NCBI GenBank assembly: GCA_037349105.1
Contig: JAYJMM010000118.1
Location: forward strand, 2,975,501-3,039,500
Direction: 5' to 3'
From: Limnomonas spitsbergensis
Lineage: Eukaryota > Chlorophyta > Chlorophyceae > Chlamydomonadales
DNA: 64,000 nucleotides
In this document: piece by piece, positions 36,800-64,000 of the stretch
How positions within the stretch are numbered: the stretch's first letter is position 1
Layout of the letters: each line of letters begins with the position of its first letter
Made by a program: the position numbers and the translations under genes
The notes under the pieces: generated by a model
Seen by the model: only the letters and a program-made list of their open reading frames with translations
Database searches by the model: none
Told to the model about the DNA's origin: nothing

Positions 36800-39700
36800 T
36801 CAAGCCCCGGCTACCCATGGCTGTCGGCCTGCCTGCCACCTGTGCCTCATCTCCTTCATGGTAGCGCAGTTTTTCTTGTGCCCACCACTCCATGCCTGCA
36901 CCTGACAGATCTTGCAGCAGTACCGCGCCCCGCACCCGCCAGCGCAAGCCTGCGTCTTGACAGTAATTTCACATGGTCCGCCCATCTGGAGGCAGGTGGG
37001 GTTGCTGCAGGGCCTGGTGCCCCACAAGTCCTCAGGCAGGCCCAGCAGCAGCTCTGAGCAGACCAGCTCCCAGCTGCTACCATCAGCAACGCCGCTGTCT
37101 CCCAGCTTGAGAGGGGCCGATGCGCCTTGTACACCATCGCCCTGTGTTGCTCTCTGACCCTCAGACAGGATCCGCCTCAGCAGCCCCAGCAGGGCATAGC
37201 CAGCCTCCCTGACTTGGTCGCACTTCGCCATGGCTATTCCATCGTGATTCCTCAGCATCCCGCTGACAAAGTAGACACAGCCGTGCAGGCCATGGGAAGA
37301 CAGATCGCTGACAAGGGCCCCAGCCTCAGCAAACAGCCCATCCAGGCCTGGGGAATGAAGCAACTGCTTGAGCACGATCAGCAGCTGATGGAAGCAAGTG
37401 CTTACAGCCATGGCCACGGGCACTGTCTTGGGCATGCACTCCAGCAGCACCTCCCACACCTCACTGGCCAGGATCTTCGACAGAGCAGCGTACACTACAG
37501 CCGCAGAGCCCCCCTCTGCCTCTGACAGCTCTAATGCGGAGGAGCACGATGGCTGGGGGCCTGGTAGACCCTTCTCGTCAGGGTGGCGTGGCATCTCAGC
37601 GGCCATGTGTCTGAACCTAGCTGGGCTATCAATATCCTCTGCCCCACCGGATCCCAGTAGGGCAGAGCATTCTGATGCAGCGGCAGCCCATGCTTCGCTA
37701 CTGCCATGCTGCATGTGCTGCCGGAAGCAGCGGAAGCGCGGCACCCTAAATGCTGTGCACGCCAGGCTATCCACCAGAAAGGCCATGCAGGCTGCCACCT
37801 CCACAGCCATATGCTGAAGCACTATTTGCTCTGCAGCCTCATCCTCCCATACCACAGACAGGTCCAAGCCTGCCTCTGCTTCTTCAAGAGCCATGGGCCA
37901 GAAGAGGCCCAAGCTAGGCTGGCCATCAGGTGAAGGAGCCCGGGAGGACTGGTGCCAGGTCAGCCAGTGCTGTGGAAGTAACCTGCTGGTGGCGAGGATT
38001 GCGCTGATCCACACAGGATCGGTCAGGAATGCAGACAGACACAGATGTGGGGCTTCAATGCCACACAAAAAAAATCTGATATTGTAGAGCGTACCATGAG
38101 CGATGCTGACATCTCGCACGGATTCATAAGGAGCAACATCAGCGCTGGCAGCTGCTGCATTAGTGCTGACGGTTGCTGCGGTAACGCTAGCAGGTGCTGG
38201 CCTTGATGCTGTCGTCAGGAATCGAGCCAGAAGGTTGCAGAAGGCCGGGACGATCAAGGCAGTCACTCCTTCCGTGGCACGCATGCACATAGGCAGGGCC
38301 CAATTCCGTCCTGCCAACTGAGGTACCTCATAACAGCCCAGGGCAGCCAAGAGGACAATCTCAAGGCTACGCCGTTCCATGTCTTTCAGCTTGGCTGCAA
38401 TGAGCTCCACCGCTTTGTACATTGTAAGGCCCATGCTGACCATCCTCAGCAGACTTGAGCACAGCTGCTCCTGCTGACATGGGGAGTGCAGGCCACTGTT
38501 ATGGCCCCAAAGGCCATCACCGACATCGTACATCGCCTTGGTGGTACTCCGAAAGGTGCCCCATAAGCAAGCTAAATGCACCATGGCACCAGCTGAGGCA
38601 TGGGGGGCTGTGAGGCGCAGCGTCTCCTCCATCCAGCACATGAGGTCCCACAGTTGTTGCGGCCTCAATAGCTCTGTGTCAAGGACATATTTGGGAGCAG
38701 GGGTGGGCAGGCATGGTTTAGTGTGAGAAGGCGCCCCGGCTTGGGGGTGAAGACCCTCATAAAAGCGAGATTGAGGAGCGCATGCATTTCGTGAAATGCA
38801 GGGTGGGTATTTGAGCAACTTATCATGACAAAATAATGATAACCCACAGGCGGAGATGCGCAAGAGAAAATGCAGAGCATTCAGAGAAAATTAAATCATC
38901 AGTACGGTATTTTGGAGCGTGGCTGAGGGGATACCCCTTCTATGAATTTACAATCCCACTGGAGCTTATCGGCATTCCAACCTACCACATGACAACGTGC
39001 TTAGCACTGCCTCTGCTTGAATCAGCAAACGCTCTTTCACTTCGGGCAGCTCACGTGGAGCAGCATGACCAGCAGGGCGGGACGAAGGAGGAGGAGACGA
39101 AAAGGTTGCTGAGCTGGCTGCAGCCTCAATTGTCAGTGACGGCGGGGAGCGGAGGCAGCTCTTCGGTAGCAGTGCAATCTGCATGGCCTGCAGCGCGCAT
39201 CAGCACGGCCACAGCTGGATGGATCCACCACCCTCGCTCAGTAATGGCTCCCATATCATGAGAGGGAGGCTCAGACCAAGACCGTAGATCAGGTTCACCA
39301 TGAAGGGATCTTCTGGCAGCGCTTTCGTAATAATGTCCCTAGCCAGCTGGAAGGACTGCACCAGCAGGGGCGCCAGAGGCCTCCACTTCCCAGGGAGGAG
39401 CGATGGATCGCAGGAGCTTGCGAACACACACTCCAGACACTTCATCCATGTTTGGGGGGCCTGGGAGACATCAAGGATCGAGGGACGCGTACTGCTGTCA
39501 ATCTCCAGCCATTTGCGGACATGGAGAATGCAGGCCTTCAAGGAGGTGCAGAGGAGCTCCATGATGTCATTGTAGCAAGACTTTCCCAGGGGGCTGTTGC
39601 ACATTTTAAGGGACAGCCCTAAGCTTTTGAAGTGCACCGATAGGTCTTGCCAGGAGGGTATGGCGGCCCGCACAAAGGGGGGGAGAAGCTTGACTAGAGC

Positions 39701-40157
39701 TGAGATATTTCTCTTCATGCCCTGCTCATTCAGCCAGGACTCCAGCCGTGGCCATTTCCGGTCCGGATCAAATGTGCCATCGATTGATAAAGGAGGTCGG
39801 ATGCAGACGTTTGCATTGAACACGGCGACTCCCAATCCGTAAGAGGGCGGGAGATGGGGAACGCAGGTGATGATGCCATCGAAGCATTTGAGAAACAGCT
39901 CGCTAGTTTGGCTCTCCGACCACTGACGCCACCAAAGATGCAATCGTGAAATGCTGTTGGCGCCTGCACGTTCCACTGCTTCCATGTCGGACATAATGGA
40001 GAGGCACAAACTTGAAAACCATTGCCATGTCCCAGTGTTTGTGATCGAAGCTTCTGGGTCGATTATTCTGATATTTCTCGCTATGGTACGAAAAGCGGCC
40101 AATGTTGAGGGCTTGTCTTTGAAACGCATACCGGTAGCATGGATCTTAAGTAACACT
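36800..40157 (-). CDS. MYND-type zinc-finger protein (5' end not resolved)
   Basis: The 3' exon 36800-38673 is one long open frame. Its last ~65 residues form a MYND finger: CSNPTC, then ACAGGCGARYCCKICQVQAW and SGGHKKNC, giving the C..C / C...C / C..C / H...C ligands that bind two zinc ions in protein-protein contacts. Upstream, 38986-40157 reads in the same protein: the donor at 38986 (TGTG/GTAGG) and the acceptor at 38673 agree in phase. It holds one in-frame TGA at 39200-39202, which a 111-nt intron (39188-39298) would remove in phase. No SET domain is seen, so a histone methyltransferase of the SMYD type is unlikely. The body is helical, Ala/Leu-rich and without a known domain. An acceptor at 40157 suggests earlier exons. 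At least two broken relatives lie nearby, so this is a local family. Confidence 0.75.
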
Positions 40158-40299
40158 GCAAGAAAAGGACGATGTGAGGACCCACAAATCAAAGACAACA
40201 CCTGCGTTTTATCATAATTAAGGACGGCGTAGTTGCCAGACGTACATCATGTGTAAACCCTCCGAAGACTCATCTACATGTGACGACCCGTGCTAAAAC

Positions 40300-40990
40300 T
40301 AGTCACCGAACGTAGGCAAGACACACAAAGAAGGAATGGGCAAGATAAATGAAAATGTCGGCTGGCACAAAAAGTGTGATGCCACGTATTAATCCAAGAC
40401 GAGCCAGGCCTGACGCGTCGTCTCACGTCTGCCTCGGGGACGCAGTCGACCCTAAAAGCGCTATGACCTCGACCGCCAAACCCTGAAAGCCCTCACCAAA
40501 ATCTGAGGCACTTGGGCTACTGACGACGTTCGTAACTAGGATGCCGAACGTAGGCAAGACAAACAAAGAAGGAACGGTCAAGATGAAACAAGTGTTCGGC
40601 TGGCACAAACGTGTGATGTCACGTGTCCCTGACGTCACGTCCGACAGTCTGCCTCGGGGACGCAGTTTACCCTAAAAGCGCTATGACCCCCTCCACCAAA
40701 CCCTGAAAGCCCTCGTCAAAATCTGAGGCATTTGGGCTACTGACGACGTTCGTAACTAGGTCACCGAACGTAGGCAAGACAAACAAAGAAGGAACGGTCA
40801 GGATGAAACAAGAGTTCGACTGCTGGCACAAAAAGTGTGATGTCACGTGTCCCTGACGTCACGTCCGACGGTGCGCGCCTCGGGGACGCAGTCGACCCTA
40901 AAAGCGCTATGAGCCAATGACCTCCTCCGCCAAACCCTGAAAAACCTCTTCGTACGGCGAGGCATCTGGGCTACTGACGACGTTCGTAAT
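40300..40990. repeat. Three tandem copies of a 220-238 bp repeat
   Basis: Units start at CGAACGTAGGCAAGAC at 40307, 40545 and 40765. Each contains ACAAAGAAGGAACGG, GTGTCCCTGACGTCACGTCC (the first copy lacks this part), CTCGGGGACGCAG, CCTAAAAGCGCTATGA and GGGCTACTGACGACG. Spacings are 238 and 220 bp. Two copies hold the palindrome TGACGTCA. The array lies just upstream of the first resolved MYND exon. Confidence 0.93.
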
Positions 40991-41376
40991 TATGGGCCCA
41001 CTCGCAACACAGCAAAGCAGCGCACGTCGGATGCAGTTACACAGGCAGAAAGGCAGTGAGCAGTGCACGGCGGATGCTGCAAATCAGGCAGAAAGACGGC
41101 AAGCAGTGCATGGCGCATGTTACAAAAGAGGCAAAAACACAGCAAGGGCACGGCGGCACAATGGATCTTGGTTAGCGGGCAGAAACACAGCACGCGCATG
41201 GCAGATGATGCAAAACAAGCAGACAGCCGGAGGCGATGCACGACAAGGAGGCAGGGACGATAGATATGAGCTTCCTCCCGAAGGCCAAAACTGCAGGCAT
41301 GTGCAAGCACAGCTAGCAGTCCGCATGCCACTGCCAGTCTTCCACTACTCATAGCAGTGCAAACTTCATAGCACAT
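40991..41376 (-). CDS. Small hypothetical ORF with hydrophobic N-terminus, over imperfect repeats
   Basis: A 128-codon frame starts MCYEVCTAMSSGRLAVACGL followed by a hydrophobic stretch like a signal peptide (LLAVLAHACSFG). The rest is Cys- and Leu-rich. The underlying DNA is made of imperfect ~50-bp units (GCAGAAA..GGCA..CAGTGCACGGCGGATG), so the open frame may be a by-product. No homology recognised. Confidence 0.2.
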
Positions 41377-41833
41377 TCAGAAGGTACGAGTGTCTGACTT
41401 CTTGCAATGACACAGGCTCTAGAGGGGCACTAGAAGCCGAGGGGGGGGCAAAAAACAACTGAATACACCCCATCATCGAAAGTTATAGAGCTTGACGAGA
41501 ACTCTCCATATCTGGTCGTAAAATTGTTTTTGACCCAGGGGGCTGGGATATTTGGAGGGCTAAAGTGGGGGGGGGGAGGGGTTAAGAAAAAAAAAGGAAA
41601 TTTTAGATTTTTTTTAAACATCAGATTGAGACTATAGCTACACCGTTGCATTCCTACTGCCATTTGCTACCGATATGCATCATAAAAAATTCCACACAGA
41701 ATACCAGACCCCTCTTGGCATGCAATTTGGGTATGGGGGGTGTCATGGCTCTGGAACCACATGCACCGTTGTGCGTACACTCGTTATGGACTCACACGAT
41801 GTAGCTGCATTGGTAATTGCTATGAATTAAGCA
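41377..41833. other. Intergenic DNA
   Basis: No supported gene. It has G-rich and A/T homopolymer runs (about 41568-41620). Confidence 0.4.
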
Positions 41834-42705
41834 ATGAAAACCTGCTGTGAGCATTGTTTGAAGGTCTCAAACTTCACAGACAACCCAGTGGCCCTAGGGA
41901 ATCACCAACAAGGGAAAGAGTGCAAGAGAGGAGCTGAGAAGCTGGCCAAGGAGAACTCGACGGAACGACAGCGCACAATCACATAATTATACTCCACTTC
42001 TACTCCTGCTACTCCCTCAGCTCCTGCTGCTGCTGCTGTTGCCGAGCATGCGGCTGTTGCCGAGCCTTCTAGCCCAGCTGGTGGGGGTTCTTGGTCAGCT
42101 TCCACCAGCTTCTAGCCACAGCTTGAGCATGTCGGCTGAGTTCCCGTACAGAGGCGATGATGCCAAGCCCTGGCCACTTTGCGATGACAACCCCCGAGAG
42201 TCGGAGGATGTTCAACAAGAATATGGACCATCAGTAGTTGGGGTTGCGCCGACGGTGTACAAGATGCATGGCTGTGGGACCATAACCAAGCTATCAGCTA
42301 TGCGATTGCACGTCGGAGCGCACATCTTGCTGCGCCAATGTGGGGCAGCCTGTAGCTTGGCGCCAGCGGGGTTCTGCCACCAATCCTTGCACCAGCAGAC
42401 CAGTGGCTTGCACCATCTGCAGGAGCATCGCGGGTACCATCCGCCCTTATGTGTGGAGTTATCACTTCCTAGATCACATGGAGTCAGCCCACCCTGGTCA
42501 GGAGCTGACAGAGGCAGATGTGACGAGATATGCCATCAGTGCTGAGGAGTTGAAGGGTATGGTGGGCAAGGAGCTCCCCAAGAAGCAGAAGACCAAGCTT
42601 CTGAAGCAGCACATCAGCACGCTTAAGTTAGATGCTGGTTTGATGCCACTCATGCGTGAGTCCTCTCGTTTCTGGAGCCTCGAGGTCTCTAGCGAGGATA
42701 GGTAG
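41834..42705 (+). pseudogene. Degenerate transposon-type zinc-finger protein
   Basis: Pieces of one protein lie in order across a stop and at least one frameshift. 41834-41983 encodes 50 residues with CCEHCLKV, GNHQQGKEC and a basic end (BED-like C..C/H.....C). After the stop the same frame continues Ala/Pro-rich to about 42115. 42135-42350 gives KMHGCGTITKLSAMRLHVGA, followed in another frame by NPCTSRPVACTICRS and YHFLDHMESAHPG, then a charged end to 42705. The pattern 'RMR.HVG.HIL ... PC...P..C..C ... W.Y....H....HPG' is, as I recall, common in transposon-linked genes of fungi and algae. It could be a spliced gene, but the stop and shift point to decay. Confidence 0.5.
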
Positions 42706-42873
42706 CAAGAGCAATGGTATATTCTTTTGTTACACCGCTTAACATTTGTGAAGTAACTACATGTATCAACACCATTAGAAGCGCACTGATGAGCTGATTG
42801 AAATTGACCCTGCCCCCTTCCTTCAATTCTGATATTTGGCTGAGAAATCAAGGTTTTACTAAGTTCCGGAGGC

Positions 42874-42897
42874 GGGGGGGGGGGGGGGGGGGGGGGG
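42874..42897. repeat. 24-nt uninterrupted G tract
   Basis: Twenty-four consecutive G on the plus strand, bordered by GGAGGC and TAG. A run of this length can form stacked G-quadruplexes and is prone to assembly length error. Confidence 0.95.
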
Positions 42898-43069
42898 TAG
42901 CCAGAAGTCGTTTCACATTTTTTTTATGATGGGGTGCTTGACTTTTTTTTTGCTCCCCCCTTGCTAGAAGCTTGTAGCCAGGTTGATCTGCTGGCCACGG
43001 CACATGACAAAAATGCAACTCACTTCCTTCAGCTTACATTGCCGCCAATAATATTTGTCAAGGGGCGAT

Positions 43070-43410
43070 GGCGAGCATAGAGGATGCACTACATGCTTGC
43101 TTTCAATGCCCTAGTGTCAGGAAGTAGTTACGGGGGCGGGGGTGGGCAGGTCCCCAAACGGTGCTAGGACTACCACCAGCTGTACCAAGCCAAGCAGGGG
43201 TGGGATGCACTTCCTTTTGTGGACATTGTGGAGAGCTAGTTACTAAATGAGCTCAGGTGTCGGATTGGTTTGCCTTCCCGGCCTCTCCTTTTGTTCATTT
43301 TGTCTTTCTGTTTCCTTTTTAGTATCTTCTTTCCTCCCTTCTGAATAATTGGGCGCCCACGCGGCCGAGTCTTCTTGTGCTTGGCCCAGAGGCCAGATGT
43401 GCAACGTTAT
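43070..43410 (+). mobile_element. LINE 3' end: ORF C-terminus, UTR and tail
   Basis: 43083-43235 parallels 24240-24410 closely: EDALHACFQCPSVRK, then the Cys/His region and the 'GVGCTSFCGHCGE' frame-shifted end. A pyrimidine stretch follows, then the tail TTGGGCGCCCACGCGGCCGA to about 43407 (CAACGTTATTAAC). It is the cleanest ORF-to-tail copy in the window. Frameshifts and a stop replace key residues. Confidence 0.7.
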
Positions 43411-43428
43411 TAACTTACTTCAGCTAGC

Positions 43429-43530
43429 GTTGAGTGCCCACGCGGCCCAACCTATTTTAAAGGTCCCAGAGGTCAATGACGTAACACCTCTGGGCCCTGC
43501 TCAAAAAGGCTTGGCCGCGAGGGCGCCTAT
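43429..43530. mobile_element. Inverted pair of LINE tails
   Basis: A forward tail fragment (GAGTGCCCACGCGGCCCAAC, about 43432-43470) meets a reverse tail (43472-43528, GTCAATGACGTAACACCTCT ... CTTGGCCGCGAGGGCGCC) head to head, forming an inverted structure. Confidence 0.7.
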
Positions 43531-43549
43531 CGAAAGGGTTGGGAGTTAA

Positions 43550-44320
43550 GAACGAAACAAACACCAGGGGGCAACAGGTGAAGGATTGGGTGCAGAGTTC
43601 TGCCAGGTCTGCCGGTGCTGCGGTAGTGCCAAGCCCATAACATGCATACTGATCCAAACACGAACCATCAGCAATGCCGACAGACACAGATGTGGTGCTG
43701 CAAAGTCATCTAGGACTATGCTGATGAAGCGAAACGATGGTGATGGCTGAAATAATTTAGTTGTGCTTGAATCGCAAGTAGCACTGGTAGGTGATGCTGC
43801 ACCACTAGTTGCTGCATTCCCGCTGGACAGTGCTGCCTTACCACTTGAAGGTCCTGCAGCAAAGCGGACTTCTGGCTTATTTGTTTTCAGGACTGTTGCT
43901 ACCAGATTAAAACCTGCTCGTACGACCTGTGAGGCAGCCAGTCAGCCTTCCGGTCGAAGGCATCCATATGCATTATCAGTGCCCAGTTCTCTCTCGCTTC
44001 AGTATCCAAGAAATTAAAAGCACTAGTGGCAATGGTGAATCCTATACTGTGCGTCCACCCAGGCAACGTTGCCCGAGTCAGCGCAACCTCAGGGCCAGGG
44101 TCAGGACCATCCATGCTCAATTATATGCAGGTTCAAGCATAGCTGCTCCTGCAGCCATTGGAAAACAGCACATTTTCAGCATGTTATTCCTTAAGCCACA
44201 TCACGAAACACATATTCTGGCCTTCCTCTCATCACCTTGGAGCCGGCTGAGGAAGAGGCCAGCCAGGCATGCAAGTCATATGCTAAACGACAGTCCCACC
44301 ACATAGTTTGAGGCTTGGCA
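43550..44320 (-). pseudogene. MYND-family pseudogene B
   Basis: DNA similarity to the intact MYND gene runs in order. 43570-43710 resembles 37930-38065, including the shared GACAGACACAGATGTGG. 43770-43930 resembles the alanine-rich part near 38150-38230. 43960-44000 resembles 38280-38310. Frames are broken throughout. Reverse LINE tails abut its left end. Confidence 0.7.
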
Positions 44321-45944
44321 TCTTGCAATATGTTGATATGAAACTGGTCGTGAGGTTATCAGGATGATGAAGAGATTCTTAGGCCCCACATTGTGCAGGA
44401 GTCTGCAAGGGAGCCTCCTTCCCATGCCCCCAGCAGGGTATCCAAGACTGCCCAATGATCTAGCTCGTTAGTAGCAGCAGCCTCTGTCTGACCAAGTCCT
44501 CGGTAATGAGGTAACACCACTGGAGCTATGTTTTTGGATGCAGGGCTCATGGTTAGCACACATTGCAGGTTTGCAGAATGTCCGAAAGCCGCATGCCCTC
44601 GTATCTCATGCCCACTCCTCAGGAGCTAAATCCCTGGGACATTTGCTATCAAATGCACATCAAGAAGGCTTGATGCACTGAAATTATGTTATGCTGGCTG
44701 TGCTGAAGACTCATGTCGTGGTTGGACGCGTGCGCGTGGCCCATGGGGAAAGACTTTAATTGTGCTTGCCGCACTCACTGGGGTTTTGGGGGCTGGGGTT
44801 TGGCGAATGTGAGGAAAGGTGCCCTCGTCAGCCTTCTTCAGCCTCAAGCTTGATCAACTTCCTTTATAAGATGCCAGGCAGCATCGAAACGAAATACACG
44901 AGCTTGGTGCGCACGGCTGCTTAGTGCTTTTTCTGATATTGGATACTTGGGAGCTCCAGGCTGGTCAGATCGTGGACTGGCTTGCAGGGAAACTGCTTTC
45001 TTGGGAAGATATTTCGTCGTCTACGAGGAGCTACCTCTGTCAGGGAGGCGAATCCGAACTCAGGCCGCTTGTAGGCTTATCGATCATACAAGATGAGCAC
45101 TTTCGACCGGTGAGAAGCCTGTCTTCCGCTGCGATCATGGTGCACTGTATGCCTGCTCATCCTTGCCTTGCGCTCATGAGGCGCTTGATTGTCTCTCAAA
45201 TTTGTTTACATATGGGCACTGTTGCTCTCCTTTCTCCTTAACCGGGATTAGCGAATTGGTCAGCCTCCAGGTGCCTCCAGGAATAGCCCACTGGTCCATG
45301 GTCTGTTCACGTCAATGCAACCCAAGCCCTGGCTGGGATGCTTGCTTTCATGTGCATGCAGTGATCCAATCGACTGACCTATTTCAAAAGGGTTGAACAT
45401 GCATGACCGCCCCAGTACCTTGGCCTCCTTACCTGTGTCCTCTTTAAGCAAGTCGCGATGCTGAGTTTTTGAATGGACTGGAATACGTGTATCGTATCCA
45501 GGGATGCATGTACAGATGAAGTGATTGAGGTGCCCTGTGCCTGGAATGTCTGAGATGCATGGGTGTTTGGTTGGTGTGAGTGTATGACCCCATCTTTTGA
45601 CTGCCTATGCAGCGCTTCCTACATATTTCTGTGATTCGCAAGCAGGGCTTTGTGCGCCATCTCGCCCCCAGTTTTGCCTATCAATCTATGCCCCCCTTGA
45701 TTGCACCTCACAGCTGTGCGCCATGCACCTGTATATACCGTAGTTTTTTTTTAGCCATGCGTATGGACGCTATGGCCTTATGCGATGTCATTTGCTCCCA
45801 TGCGATGGTGGTTCTCGCGCTGTCAGGCCTGACCAGCATTCCCAGTAACCAGGGATCATCTTTATGGCTACCGCATTTAGCGCTCCTCCGTGTTTATGAC
45901 AAGTTTGCCTGCCCCACCTCGACTTCTCTGCTGCTTTCCTCCCG
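44321..45944. promoter_or_regulatory. Upstream region of RPB1, no supported gene
   Basis: About 1.6 kb. TTTATAAGATG at about 44863 resembles a TATA box but lies about 1.08 kb from the start codon, so an upstream non-coding exon would be needed. A 105-codon frame from 44924 has no recognisable similarity. The real RPB1 promoter position is unknown. Confidence 0.35.

Positions 45945-64000
<18,056 letters not shown>

Noticed and set aside
36800..38673. SMYD-type histone methyltransferase
   Set aside because: The MYND finger is at the C-terminus and no SET-domain motifs occur in the open frame.
44924..45241. 105-codon plus-strand frame upstream of RPB1
   Set aside because: No recognisable similarity. 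RPB1 already starts in a plant-like way at 45945, so a coding 5' exon is not needed.

Overview
This is a 64 kb piece of nuclear DNA from a eukaryote, almost certainly a flagellated chlorophycean green alga of the Chlamydomonas/Volvox/Haematococcus kind. The reasons are: coding regions broken into many short exons with GTGAG-type donors; an RNA polymerase II large subunit that reads closest to land-plant RPB1; a TmcB-like PAS/multi-pass membrane protein of a type I associate with chlorophycean algae; a WDR92/DNAAF10 cilia-assembly factor; many minisatellites; and an AT-rich mitochondrial nad4 fragment. The species cannot be fixed from the sequence.

Layout. (1) 202-21242, minus strand: a 43-exon gene, open at the left edge, whose exons join in phase to 1,877 codons. 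The order is N-terminal membrane region, helical linker, four or five PAS domains, acidic/low-complexity linker, C-terminal membrane region. (2) 21243-27189: intergenic DNA of about 5.9 kb containing LINE fragments, a 48-bp minisatellite, a tRNA-like SINE copy and a 27-bp minisatellite. (3) 27190-32347, plus strand: a complete 10-exon WDR92/DNAAF10 gene (361 aa), divergent from gene 1. (4) 32620-36800: a broken MYND-family copy cut by LINE tails and a SINE and ending at a mitochondrial nad4 insertion (NUMT), followed by LINE reverse-transcriptase debris and a foldback. (5) 36800-40157, minus strand: a MYND zinc-finger gene that is largely open. (6) 40300-45944: a three-copy tandem repeat, a degenerate transposon zinc-finger gene, more LINE tails and a second MYND pseudogene. 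(7) 45945 to the right edge, plus strand: RPB1 in 38 exons (at least 1,524 aa), cut off at the start of the C-terminal repeat domain.

The three main genes do not form one pathway: one is a probable sensor membrane protein of unknown role, one a dynein-assembly co-chaperone, and one the Pol II catalytic subunit. Two signals stand out. The RPB1 clamp lacks five of the eight zinc ligands known from yeast. And in all three main genes short copies of exon edges, each spanning the splice site, lie in the adjacent intron. Exon boundaries were set by hand from splice consensus, homology and phase; each model closes in frame, but none has transcript support here.
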